A stretch of DNA of 64,000 nt from Methylorubrum populi (GCA_020741775.1 DYYG01000063.1:150429-214428); one strand, 5' to 3'; counted from the stretch's first letter, positions 34,544 through 45,874 are shown. A program made the numbers and translations. Notes: a model not told the origin generated them from the letters alone.

Positions 34544-35599
34544 TCAGGACACCCAGCTGACGAGCTGGGTCGGAATGGAGCGGGCGGCGAGGGTGAGCGT
34601 GGCGCCGCCACGGCGGATGAGTTCGCCCGGCATGCCGAACACGACGGCGCTCGCTTCCGATTCGGCGATGGTGCGGCCGCCGGCTGCGCGCAGCTCGGCC
34701 ATCGCGGCGGCGCCGTCATCGCCCATGCCGGTCAACTCGACGGCGACGAGCGCCTCCGGGGGCAGCACGGCGCGCGCGGAGCGCACGAGGCGGTCGACGC
34801 TCGGGTGCCAACGCAGCGTCGGGTCGCTCGGTACGGAGCTGACCACCAGCCGCCCGAGGCGGCGCTCGATCACCACATCGGCGTCGCCCCGGCCGATATA
34901 GACGTGACCGGCGGACAGCGGCACCGGAAGGGTCGCTTCCTGGACGGTGAGGGCACAGAGGCGGTCGAGGCGCTGGGCGAAGGCTCCGGTGAAGGAGCCG
35001 GGCATGTGCTGGGCGATCACCACCGGCCAGGGCAGGTCCGCCGGCAGTTCGGGCAGGATGTCTTCCAGGGTGCGCGGGCCCCCGGTGGACACGCCGATCA
35101 GAATGCATCCCTCCGGCCGTCGCGACGGGACCGTGCGGCGCGGCGGCGATGAGGCCGCCTGGCGCGTCCGGCGCACGCGGTCGAGCAGGCCCCGGGCGCG
35201 CCGCGGCTTCGCGCCGGCGGCGATGCGGACCTTCTCCACCATCTCGGCACGGATGGTGGCAATGTTGAGCGAGACGGTGCCGCCGGGCTTCTCGACGTAA
35301 TCGACCGCGCCGAGCTGCATCGCCTCTAGCGTCACGCTGGCGCTCTCACTGGTCAGCGACGAGACCATCACCACCGGGCGGGGAGCCTCGGCCATGATCT
35401 CGCCGAGGCAGGTCAGGCCGTCCATCTCCGGCATGTTGATGTCGAGGGTGACGACATCGGGATCGAACAGGGCCACCTGTTCGAGGGCGTCGCGCCCGTT
35501 GCGGGCGGTGCGCACCTCGGCGAAGCCGCTCTCTTCGAAGATCATGCGGAGGTGTTTGCGCATCAGCGCGGAATCGTCGACGATCAGGAGCTTGGTCAT
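34544..35599 (-). CDS. cheB: Protein-glutamate methylesterase CheB
   Basis: 351 residues. The receiver domain (residues about 1-120) has Asp54 in VTLDINMPEMDG. The methylesterase domain (about 160-350) carries the catalytic Ser in IGVSTGGPRTLEDI, His in IAQHMPGSFTGAFA and Asp in LTGMGDDGAAAM. It removes methyl groups from receptors, opposing CheR. First of the CheB-HEAT-CheR block. Confidence 0.96.
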   Translation of the reverse strand: MTKLLIVDDSALMRKHLRMIFEESGFAEVRTARNGRDALEQVALFDPDVVTLDINMPEMDGLTCLGEIMAEAPRPVVMVSSLTSESASVTLEAMQLGAVDYVEKPGGTVSLNIATIRAEMVEKVRIAAGAKPRRARGLLDRVRRTRQAASSPPRRTVPSRRPEGCILIGVSTGGPRTLEDILPELPADLPWPVVIAQHMPGSFTGAFAQRLDRLCALTVQEATLPVPLSAGHVYIGRGDADVVIERRLGRLVVSSVPSDPTLRWHPSVDRLVRSARAVLPPEALVAVELTGMGDDGAAAMAELRAAGGRTIAESEASAVVFGMPGELIRRGGATLTLAARSIPTQLVSWVS

Positions 35600-35674
35600 C
35601 GCGGCAACGGGTGCTCTTTGGACATCCGGGCATTTCCGCCGCGCTCAGAACGCGGCGGCGTGTTGGGAGCCGTG

Positions 35675-37234
35675 TCAGGCCGCGCGGCGCAGATCGGCGA
35701 CCTCGCGCCGGTTCAGCAGCCGGTCGACGTTCAGCATCAGGATGATGCGCTTGGCCTCGGCGAGATTGGCGATGCGCTCGATGGCGCTGCCCTCGTCCTG
35801 GGACAGATCCGGCGCCGGCGCGATGGCCGAACGCGGGATCTTCAGAACCTCCGAGACCGAGTCGACGATGAAGCCGGTGCGCACGTTCTCGATCATGAAG
35901 ACCATGATCCGCTGGCGATCGTTGCGCTCGGTATCCGGCAGCTGGAAGCGGCGGCGCTGATCCACCACCGGCAGCACTGCGCCCCGCAGGTTGACGACGC
36001 CCTCGATGAAGCGCGGCGTCCGCGGCACGCGGGTGAGCTGCTCGGGCACGCGGACGATCTCGTGCACGGCGTCGATCGGAACCCCGTATTCTTCGTCCGC
36101 GAGGCGGAAGACCACGAATTGCTCCTCCTCGTCGACCTGCCGCGTCTCGTCCGCACCGCGCGTGTCCCGCATCGTCTTCTCCATGCCGTCCAGGCCGCCC
36201 GTCGCGACGGCCGCCGTGTCGAACAGGCGCTCCGCCGAGAGGATCGAGACGAGGCGCCGCCCCTGGTCGATCCGGCAGATCGCTTCGATCTCGCGTAAGC
36301 CCCCCGAGCCGGACAGCAGATCGGGCAGCGGGTCGACGATGCCGCGGGCGACGCGCAGCACCTCCTTGACCGTATCCGTCACGATCCCCACGGACCCGGT
36401 GGCGGCACCGTTCCAGGACACCACGACGATGCGGCTCTGTTCGCTCAGCCCGGCCTCGGCGAGGCCGAACAGGCGGCGCAGGCTGACCAGCGGCAGGAGC
36501 CGGTCGCGCAGGGTAATCACGCCGATGGCGTGATGCGGCGCGTTGGGCAGGGCGCTGACGATCTCCGGGACCTGCACGATCTCCTGCACGTGCTCGATCG
36601 GCAGGGCATATTCCTGGCCGCTGAGTTCGAAGGAGACGAGCTGGATCTCATCGGAGACTCCGCCGGCCTCGGCCTCGCCGCGGGAGCTGGAGAGCAGGCC
36701 CGCCTCGGCGAGGAGCTCGGCCCGGGGGCCGCCGACGGTCGCGCGGGCAGCGCCACTGCGCTGCATCAGGCGGGCGGGGTCGAGGATCATGATCATGGCG
36801 CCCTCGCGCTTGATCACGCCGGACAGCATGTCGGTGTCGATGGTGCCGCCGAGGCTGTCGGTCCCTTCGATCTCGGCGATCTCGGCGGTGACGACACTCG
36901 CCATGCGATCGACCACGAAGCCGAAGGCCGTGCCATGGCTGACGACGATGACCCGGGTCGCGTCGTCGTGCGGCCGGTCCTGCAGCGAAAACAGACGGCG
37001 CAGGCTGGTGATCGGCAGGACCGAGCCGCGCAGGTTGGCCAGTCCCGCCAGGGCTACGGGCGCCAGGGGCACGTCCACCATGTCCGGCAGCCGGATGATT
37101 TCCTGAACTTCGGCGAGCGGCACCGCGTAGGTTTCCCGCTCGACATGGAAGGTGACGAATTGCCGGACGTTCTGGCCGGTCTCGGCCGCAGCGACCTCAC
37201 GGTCCGCGGTGTCGGGTTGGATTGGGCTGGACAT
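35675..37234 (-). CDS. Triple CheW-domain coupling protein
   Basis: 519 residues with three tandem CheW domains of about 150 residues. They begin at QFVTFHVERETYAVPLAEVQ (near residue 25), QLVSFELSGQEYALPIEHVQ (near 185) and QFVVFRLADEEYGVPIDAVH (near 365). Each is followed by the CheW signature around GLANLRGSVLPITSL, GVITLRDRLLPLVSL and GVVNLRGAVLPVVDQ. The ATG at 37234 (MSSPIQPDTA) is preferred; the frame further up is antisense-like. A single protein could bind three receptor or CheA partners, acting as an array scaffold. Confidence 0.93.
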   Translation of the reverse strand: MSSPIQPDTADREVAAAETGQNVRQFVTFHVERETYAVPLAEVQEIIRLPDMVDVPLAPVALAGLANLRGSVLPITSLRRLFSLQDRPHDDATRVIVVSHGTAFGFVVDRMASVVTAEIAEIEGTDSLGGTIDTDMLSGVIKREGAMIMILDPARLMQRSGAARATVGGPRAELLAEAGLLSSSRGEAEAGGVSDEIQLVSFELSGQEYALPIEHVQEIVQVPEIVSALPNAPHHAIGVITLRDRLLPLVSLRRLFGLAEAGLSEQSRIVVVSWNGAATGSVGIVTDTVKEVLRVARGIVDPLPDLLSGSGGLREIEAICRIDQGRRLVSILSAERLFDTAAVATGGLDGMEKTMRDTRGADETRQVDEEEQFVVFRLADEEYGVPIDAVHEIVRVPEQLTRVPRTPRFIEGVVNLRGAVLPVVDQRRRFQLPDTERNDRQRIMVFMIENVRTGFIVDSVSEVLKIPRSAIAPAPDLSQDEGSAIERIANLAEAKRIILMLNVDRLLNRREVADLRRAA

Positions 37235-37478
37235 CGATTTCCTCGATCCCGCTGCGCGGTCCGCGGACCGGCCGGTGGTCGCTGTGACGGGGCCGAAGGC
37301 GGCAACCGGAGGCACCGCCGTCTTTGGATGGGCGCGGCCGGCGGCGCAGGGAGTCGCGCTCGCCTGATGCTGGCGCATCGTCGTGTTTCGAGAGCTGGAG
37401 CCCAAGGTCCAGGACGATGCGGCAGGCCGGGATCGGACGGCGAGGCGGGTTCGCGCCCGCCTCGCCGGGCGGAACCGC

Positions 37479-39407
37479 TCAGTCTTGGTTCTGCAGCTCG
37501 TCGGCGAGGGAGGCGATCTCCTCGATCGCCGCGGCGAGCTCCTCGGCACCCTTGGATTGCTCGCGCCCGGCCTGCTGCGCCTCGATCGCGGCCTGACCCG
37601 CCTGCTTGGCGGCGGCGGAGATCTGTTCGACACCGCGCTTGGCCTCCTCGACGTTCCGCATGATCATGTCGGAACCCTGGAGGATCTGCCGGTTGCCATC
37701 GAGCACGATCACCATGTCCTCGGCGGTGGTCTCGAGATCCTTCGTGATCGCCTTGTTCTTCTCGACTTCGGCGGCGGCGGCGGCAGAGATCTCCTCCAAA
37801 TCGCGGCGGACGAAGACGATCTGATCCTGGATCGCCTTGACGAGATCCTTGATCCGCTCGGCATTCTCGGACGAGTCGCGGGCGAGATTGCGGATATCGG
37901 TGGAGACCACCATGAAGCCCTTGCCGAATTCGCCGGCCCGGGCCGCCTCGATCGAACCGTTGACGGCGAGCATGTTGGTCTGGATCGCGACGGTGGTGAT
38001 CGCATCGACGATCTTGTCGATCTTCCGGCTCACCTGTTCCAGGGCGTTGATCTGCTCGCGGCTCCGGTTGGTCTCTTCGAGCGAGCGGGAAACGCCCAGG
38101 ACCAGGCCGTCGACGGCGGCGCGGTTCTCCTGAATCTGCGCCGAGATCGCGCTGCCGCGCTCCAGCGAGTCCTGAGCCCGTTCCTGGGCGAGGGAGGCTC
38201 CCTTCTCGATCTGAACGATGGCGGCGGCGGATTGCTGCGAGGCGGCCGATTGCTGCTGGGCGCCACGATTGATCTGATCGAGGGCGGTCATGATCTGGGC
38301 GGCCGCCCGGTTGATCTCCTCGACCGCGGATGACAGCTCCTCGGCGGCGGAGGCGACTTCCTCGGCGCTCTTGCCGATATCGGTCGCGTTCTTCAGCTCG
38401 TCGGCCAGGGTCGAGAGTTCGTTGGCGGCCTGCTCGCTCTGGTCGAGGGCGGTGGTCTGCTGGTCGACGGTCTTGAGCGATTCCTGGCAGGCGGAGGATT
38501 GCTCCTCGGCCGCGGCGGCGATCGCCTCCGAGCCCTTCTGCGCCTCGAGCGCGGCCTTTTCCGATTCGAGCGCGGCGCGGCGGATGGCGTCGCCGGCCTT
38601 CATGATCTCGACCATCGCCGCGCTCACGCTCTCGAGCTGCGCGGTGACTGCCTTGCCCTTCTCCACCTCCTCACGGGTGCTCTCGGCGGAGCGGTTGATG
38701 CCGTCGGCGATGACCTTCACGTCGCCTTGGATCTGGCCGATCAGCTCCTGGATCTCCTGAGCGCTCTTCTCGGAGGTCTCGGCGAGGGTGCGGACCTCGT
38801 CGGCCACGACCGCGAAGCCCTTGCCGTGCTGGCCGGCGCGGGCCGCCTCGATGGCGGCGTTGAGGGCGAGCAGGTTGGTCTGGTCAGCGATCCGGGCCAC
38901 GGCGCGGACGATGTCACCGATATTGGCGGCCTGACGCTCGAGTTCGACGATGAGCTTGACCGATTCCGACTGCCGCTCGGCGGCGGTGGCGATCGAGACG
39001 ATGCTGCCCGCGATCTGCCGGGTGACGCCGCTGATCAGGGTTTGCAGCGCTCCCGTTTTCTGGCTGGAGGTCTCGGCCTCGTTGCGCGAGGCGATGATCG
39101 CGTCCGAGATGCCCGTCACCGCGCGCTGCGACTCCTCGGCAGCGCTCGCCGCCTGCTGCGCGCCGGCCGCGATCTGCTCCATCGCCTTGCGCAGCTCCTC
39201 GGCGGCCGAGGAGGCCTCGGTGATGCCACTGGCGAGCTCGGTGGTGGCGGCGGCGACGCGCTCGGCCGCCTTCTGCTGCTTGGCGTAGGTGCGCGCCTTG
39301 CGGCGATGCTCCTCGTTGAGGCGGCCGAGTTGGTTAAGGCTGGTCTGCTCGCTGCCGCGCGCGAGCGATCGCTGCCCGGAAAGGGCGGCCTTTTTGACGA
39401 GAGCCAT
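37479..39407 (-). CDS. Cytoplasmic chemoreceptor with two signalling tips in one chain
   Basis: 642 residues, no membrane segment. The chain is a long heptad coiled coil with two separate MCP hairpin tips: QTNLLALNAAIEAARAGQHG (near 174-193) and QTNMLAVNGSIEAARAGEFG (near 474-493). They are exactly 300 residues apart. The flanking helices have the usual adaptation-type Gln/Glu pairs (AAEELRKAMEQIAAG, AAEELSSAVEEINR). The ATG at 39407 follows an in-frame ATG at 39452. First gene of the cluster. No sensory domain is visible, so input may come through a partner. Confidence 0.9.
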   Translation of the reverse strand: MALVKKAALSGQRSLARGSEQTSLNQLGRLNEEHRRKARTYAKQQKAAERVAAATTELASGITEASSAAEELRKAMEQIAAGAQQAASAAEESQRAVTGISDAIIASRNEAETSSQKTGALQTLISGVTRQIAGSIVSIATAAERQSESVKLIVELERQAANIGDIVRAVARIADQTNLLALNAAIEAARAGQHGKGFAVVADEVRTLAETSEKSAQEIQELIGQIQGDVKVIADGINRSAESTREEVEKGKAVTAQLESVSAAMVEIMKAGDAIRRAALESEKAALEAQKGSEAIAAAAEEQSSACQESLKTVDQQTTALDQSEQAANELSTLADELKNATDIGKSAEEVASAAEELSSAVEEINRAAAQIMTALDQINRGAQQQSAASQQSAAAIVQIEKGASLAQERAQDSLERGSAISAQIQENRAAVDGLVLGVSRSLEETNRSREQINALEQVSRKIDKIVDAITTVAIQTNMLAVNGSIEAARAGEFGKGFMVVSTDIRNLARDSSENAERIKDLVKAIQDQIVFVRRDLEEISAAAAAEVEKNKAITKDLETTAEDMVIVLDGNRQILQGSDMIMRNVEEAKRGVEQISAAAKQAGQAAIEAQQAGREQSKGAEELAAAIEEIASLADELQNQD

Positions 39408-40392
39408 GAAGTCAGTCCCTGGGCGTGCTGCCACGATTGCGCGCCCCAGCACCGCTCAGAAATTTGATACGGCCAACCGCGGAGCGGACTGTTGAAAAAT
39501 GACTTTTGATATTTAATTTTCCGTTAACACGCGCAATGCGTCGAAAGAACATGCCAAAAGAATTGGAGTGTACCGAGAGGGAAATAGGCGGGAGATCGGA
39601 TGTTCATAGAACGCCTATGCGCTGTTTTACTCATTAGATGAGGACATTGGCGTATGTTATGACCAGAACATCGCCCCCAATAATAAAAAAATCCAGACGG
39701 TAAATTGGGTCAGTTTCTTGCCGAGCCAATATTTGCAACAGACAGTTGCAGACACCTTCATTATGGCTCGTTTAATTGGGCGAGATATACGTCGCGACAA
39801 ACGCTCACACATATTTTATCAATTTAGATTTCATGTTATACCGAAGATCACTCTCAATCAAATAAAAGGCGATCGATCGCTTTGAAGACATCTCGAATCC
39901 GGCGTCATGATAGCACCAAATTCAATGCGATTATCGTCGTTATTAAATTTTAAAACAAAGACCTAAGTTGATTATCTACCCTCAATAGCAAAACTGATCG
40001 TCTTTGCTTTTTTATTCATCCATCGCGTCACAGAATTCTTCTGAAAATGATCTTGATCCAGATTCGTATTGAAATTTTGTATTTTCAAAAAGCTCGAAGC
40101 CATATCTCGCGCAGCAAATACTTCTACATAACAAAAGCCCGACGCGTGCCGAAAAGATGCGGCACCAGCCAGCGGCGGTGACCTTGTTACTCCGTCTACA
40201 AGTCAGCAAGCCGGGAACTCATTGCTGTCGATGGAGGGCGCTGAAGAGGATCTGAAATCAAACAGATTCTGAACATCAGCATCAGTCGGCACTCCAGACA
40301 TTCGGGGCGAAGGCGGCGTTGCGCGGATACTCGCTGCGCGACGGCGGCTGAACCATGTCGAAGCTGCTGAAGGGGACCCGCCCTCTCTCATT
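39408..40392. other. AT-rich intergenic island with no recognisable gene
   Basis: About 39480-40140 is far more AT-rich than the rest of the window: the two 60-base blocks starting at 39781 and 39961 each contain only 20 G/C. No open frame here looks like a protein; a 65-codon minus-strand frame at 40012-40209 has a mixed, Cys-rich composition I do not trust. It contains A/T-run rich sequence but no clear terminator or RNA fold that I could follow. It could be an acquired or degenerate stretch, or a regulatory region for the che cluster start at 39407. Confidence 0.5.
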
Positions 40393-40424
40393 AGAGCGGT
40401 GTCCACGTCATCGGAAAGCGCTCT
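40393..40424. repeat. Short dispersed palindromic repeat candidate
   Basis: AGAGC (40393-40397) and GCTCT (40420-40424) flank GGTGTCCACGTCATCGGAAA. On the minus strand it reads AGAGCGCTTTCCGATGACG followed by TGGACACC. This resembles a family of short dispersed elements in Rhizobiales intergenic regions with a GTGGACACC core. Only one copy is in the window, so the repeat nature is from recall. Confidence 0.4.
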
Positions 40425-40435
40425 GACAATTGGCC

Positions 40436-40591
40436 TCATCCGGAAGGCCGCTCGGCCGCAGCACGGTCCACCGTCATCGCCGCGGCCTTCCGAGCGGGTG
40501 CGCCGGGAGGCGGCTTGGCTTCAGCTTCAGCCCCGGGAACCGAAGGAACCGGCTTGCCAATCCGCGTGTTATCGTCAAAAATGCAGTTATG
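40436..40591 (-). pseudogene. Possible protein C-terminus remnant
   Basis: On the minus strand a frame reads DDNTRIGKPVPSVPGAEAEA and continues as a Pro/Ala/Lys-rich tail ending in ERPSG and a stop. It is closed upstream by a TGA at 40592-40594 with no start codon. It looks like the end of a lost gene, but could be chance. Confidence 0.2.
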
Positions 40592-40767
40592 TCAATGGCT
40601 TAGCGAAGACAATGCTCTCAATCGATCTCTTCCCGCAGCAAATCTTCTCCCACAGGCAGCACGGCAGAAATGCTTTTCCGATCCTGAACCGTGGCGCTGT
40701 CTGAGGCGGCAACACCCGAGACTGCGATTCGCATCACTCCCGACGAAATCCGCCAAAGGACGCGATA

Positions 40768-40974
40768 ATGATTTCAGTGACGATGCTGCCCGGCGATCAG
40801 GTTGTGTTCGACCGCCTGGACCTCGCGGAGGCCCTTGGAATTTGGCGCAATGCGAGGGGGCGTGTGGTCGGCATTCACCGTCAGGGCAATCGCATCCCGA
40901 CCATCGACGTCAAGTTCGACGGCCACGACACCCTACAGAGCTATCTGCCGGATCTTTTTCGCCGCATCCATTGA
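40768..40974 (+). CDS. Small hypothetical protein, possibly SH3-like barrel
   Basis: 68 residues after AAAGGACGCGATA at the ATG. The sequence MISVTMLPGDQVVFDRLDLA has alternating hydrophobic residues consistent with a small beta barrel, continuing GRVVGIHRQG and IPTIDVKFDG. Codon use is like coding DNA and the stop precedes the cysE start by 61 bases. No family recognised. Confidence 0.5.
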   Translation: MISVTMLPGDQVVFDRLDLAEALGIWRNARGRVVGIHRQGNRIPTIDVKFDGHDTLQSYLPDLFRRIH

Positions 40975-41035
40975 TCCGCGAACTGCGCAGATTTATACGC
41001 GCAGAAGTTGAATATCCTGCCGAAGTGGTTCGAAG

Positions 41036-41917
41036 GTGGATTCTCTCTCAATCAATACTGGAGCCCCGGCCACGCCCCGGGCACTTGCTTTCGCGCCACC
41101 TTTGCGGACCCTGAGCCGCAGCACGCAGGAGGCCGATGTCTGGTCGGCGATGCGGGCGGAGGCAGAGGCCGCGCTCATCGAGGAGCCGCTTTACGCGGGC
41201 CTGATTCAGGCGACGGTGCTCGACCAGCGCAAGCTTCCAGAGGCCCTGGCCTACCGGCTCGCTCACCGCCTCGGTGACGGTGACCTGTCGCGACTGACGG
41301 TGCGCGACCTCTGCCTCTCCGCCTTCGAGGCCGATCCGGAAGCCGGGGCGAACGCGGTGCGCGATCTCATCGCCATCCGCGAGCGCGACCCGACCTGCCG
41401 GCGCTATCTCGATCCATTTCTCTTCTACAAGGGCTTCGCCGCGCTCGAAGGATACCGGGTTTCCCACTGGCTCTGGCACCAGGGCCGCGCCACTCTCGCG
41501 CTGCATATGCAGAGCCGCATCTCCGAAGTGTTCGGCTGCGATATCCATCCGGCGGCGCGGATCGGCTCGGGCGTGTTCATCGACCACGCCACCGGTGTCG
41601 TCATCGGCGAGACCACCGTCGTGGCCGACGATGTCTCGATTCTTCAGTCGGTCACCCTCGGCGGCAACGGCAAGGAGAGCGGCGACCGCCATCCGAAGAT
41701 CGCGCGCGGCGTGCTGCTCAGCGTCGGCGCCAAGGTTCTCGGCAACATCCGGGTCGGAGAAGGCGCGAAGGTCGCGGCGGCCGCAGTGGTCCTGCACGAG
41801 GTACCCGCTCATACCACGGTCGCCGGCGTGCCGGCTCGGGTCGTCTCGCGCCTGAGGACCGACGAAGAGCCCGCTCTCACCATGGATCAGTCGTTCGGTT
41901 TCGGCGACGGGATCTGA
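41036..41917 (+). CDS. cysE: Serine O-acetyltransferase
   Basis: Cytoplasmic enzyme making O-acetylserine from serine and acetyl-CoA, the first step of cysteine synthesis. 293 residues. The N-terminal helical domain (VWSAMRAEAEAALIEEPLYA, YLDPFLFYKGFAALEGYRVS, HWLWHQGR) and hexapeptide-repeat beta helix (IGSGVFIDHATGVVIGETTV, SILQSVTLGGNGK) are complete. The start is a GTG at 41036. The N-terminal 30 residues before DVWSAM are extra relative to E. coli. It lies before an encapsulin and a cysteine desulfurase, with which it probably supplies cysteine. Confidence 0.93.
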   Translation: MDSLSINTGAPATPRALAFAPPLRTLSRSTQEADVWSAMRAEAEAALIEEPLYAGLIQATVLDQRKLPEALAYRLAHRLGDGDLSRLTVRDLCLSAFEADPEAGANAVRDLIAIRERDPTCRRYLDPFLFYKGFAALEGYRVSHWLWHQGRATLALHMQSRISEVFGCDIHPAARIGSGVFIDHATGVVIGETTVVADDVSILQSVTLGGNGKESGDRHPKIARGVLLSVGAKVLGNIRVGEGAKVAAAAVVLHEVPAHTTVAGVPARVVSRLRTDEEPALTMDQSFGFGDGI

Positions 41918-42296
41918 CCCGGAGGTCAGAGCCGAGACCGGGAGCGGAAATCCTTTTCAAGCTGAATTCAAATAACGCATTATAGAGAATATAGTTCTCT
42001 GGAATGCCTCTATTTTAGAATATTTTGGTTTGTTGGCTCAAAAATTTGGAAAACTGTTACTTCATAGGCCAAAAAATGAGAAAACCCTTCTATTGACCTA
42101 TGTGATAGCGCGGGCCTAGGTTCACCCCGCCGCCGCCGCTCAACCAATCAAAAGCGGTGGCGGGCAAGTATTCACCCATCCCAGGCCGAACGCATTCCTA
42201 ATAGAGTGCGATATCGATGCGCGCCCTTGGCCGCGTCGCAGTTCTCGCATGGGCGTGTGTCTTTTACTGAACATCCATAACGGGAGATGAGGACAG
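41918..42296 (+). promoter_or_regulatory. AT-rich promoter region of the encapsulin operon with a palindrome
   Basis: No gene. AGAGAATATAGTTCTCT (41984-42000) is a perfect inverted repeat with 6-base arms and a 5-base centre. A promoter-like pair TTGACC (42093-42098) and TAGGTT (42117-42122), 18 bases apart, lies 170 bases before the shell ATG. The AT-rich stretch 41960-42110 contrasts with the flanking coding DNA. A dedicated activator or repressor is suggested; none is encoded beside it. Confidence 0.5.
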
Positions 42297-43674
42297 ATGA
42301 GTGGACCGGGCCTGAGCGTGAGCGCCTCTGCGGCGCGCAATCTAGCCACTGCGACCGTCACATCGGTCCAGAACGTCGCCAACACCCCGCGCTTCCTGCT
42401 GCGCCTGCTGCCGTTCGTTGATGTCGCCGGCGGTGTCTACCGGGTGAACCGCCGCGCCGTCGTGCTGGCCAAGCCCGGCCGCGTCGATCTGGTGAGCGAG
42501 GACAAGGGCCGTACGATCCGTCCCGGTTCGCTGCGCGCCGTCCCGCTGTTCAGCCGCCTCGGCGATGCCGAGCTCGCCACCCTGGCCGGCAAGTTCACCG
42601 AGAGCCATCACAAGGCCGGTGATGTGATCGCCGAGGAGGGCGCCAAGGGCCGCAGCCTCGTGATCGTCGCCGACGGCACCGTCGAGCTGACCCTGTCGGG
42701 CCCCTACAAGGGCCGCCTGCGCCAGGGCCTCGCGACCCGCGGCGATTATTTCGGCGACGACGCCCTCGTCGGCGAGGCCGGCCCGACCCCGGCCGTGAAG
42801 GCCCTCTCGTCGGTGACCCTGCTGACCCTCGATCCGGCGGCGATCGGCGATGAGGCGATCCGTTCGCGCATCAGCCAGTACCAGGAAGAGCGTGACCGGC
42901 TGAAGGGCCACACCAACTCCCATGGCGAGCAGGGCATCGAGCTCCTGGCCGTCCATGCCGGTGAGCCGCGCCTGCCGACCACCTTCGTCGATTACGAGAT
43001 CGATCCGCGCGAGTATCACCTCTCGACGATCCAGACGATCCTCAACACCCATACCCGCGTCACCGATCTTTATTCCAACGAGATCGACCAGCTCCGCGAG
43101 CAGATCCGCCTCACGGTCGATGCCGTGAAGGAGCGCGAGGAGTGGGAGCTGCTCAACAACTCGCAGTTCGGCCTGTTGAACGAGGTGTCCGGCCGCCAGC
43201 GCATCCCGACCCGCTCGGGCCCGCCGACCCCGGACGACCTCGACGAGCTGCTGACGCTGGTGTGGAAGAAGCCGGCCTTCTTCGTCGCCCATCCTCGCGC
43301 CATCGCCGCCTTCGGCCGTGAGGCGACCCGGCGCGGTGTGCCACCGGTGGTCGTCCACCTGTTCGGCGCCCCCTTCATCACCTGGCGCGGCGTGCCGCTG
43401 GTCCCGAGCGACAAGCTGCCGATCGAGACCGATCCGGTGACGGGCGCGCAGACCACCTCGATCCTGCTGCTCCGCGTCGGCGAGGGTGAGCAGGGCGTGG
43501 TCGGCCTGCAGAAGTCGGGCGTGACCGGCGAGATCGAGCCCGGCCTGTCGGTGCGCTACATGGGCACCAACGACCACTCCATCGCCTCGCACCTCGTGAC
43601 CCGCTACTTCTCGGCCGCCGTGCTGGTCGAGGACGCGATTGCCCGTCTCGATAACGTGCTGCTCGGCAATTATC

Positions 43675-43688
<14 letters not shown>
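42297..43688 (+). CDS. Family 2 encapsulin shell protein with cyclic-nucleotide-binding domain
   Basis: 463 residues. HK97-fold shell protein of the SrpI type. After an N-arm (residues about 1-75, containing NVANTPRFLLRLLPFVDVAGG) comes a cNMP-binding-like domain at about 78-180 (AVPLFSRLGDAELATLAGKF, GRSLVIVADGTVELTLSG, RGDYFGDDALVGEAG). The shell core follows (VDYEIDPREYHLSTIQTIL, PTPDDLDELLTLVWKKPAFF). The cNMP domain is the feature used to define subfamily 2B. The stop overlaps the desulfurase start by 14 bases. The protein is expected to self-assemble into an icosahedral nanocompartment holding the desulfurase. Confidence 0.92.
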
Positions 43689-45699
<2,011 letters not shown>

Positions 45700-45723
45700 C
45701 GCGGCAGGTCGTGAGAACGTGAA

Positions 45724-45758
45724 AACGGGCGGCACCGCGTGGTGCCGCCCGTTTTTTT
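45724..45758 (+). terminator. Rho-independent terminator of the encapsulin operon
   Basis: AACGGGCGGCACC (45724-45736) and GGTGCCGCCCGTT (45741-45753) form a 13-bp perfect stem around GCGT, followed by a run of T. It lies 24 bases after the desulfurase stop and marks the operon end. Confidence 0.95.
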
Positions 45759-45874
45759 GCTCGAGCGCAGAAGAGAATGGGCTTCGAAAGGCCTCACCCT
45801 TCGATCTCCGATCCCGTCTCCGGCCGATCAGACCGACGACAGGATCGGATAGCCCGTGACGACTGGCGCGCGGC

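Noticed and set aside
33155..35152. 665-codon plus-strand frame across cheR, HEAT and cheB
   Set aside because: The three minus-strand genes have clear active-site motifs; this frame is high-GC antisense of them.
40012..40209. 65-codon minus-strand frame in the AT-rich island
   Set aside because: Composition is Cys/Arg/Ser mixed with no pattern or ribosome site; chance frame in AT-rich DNA.
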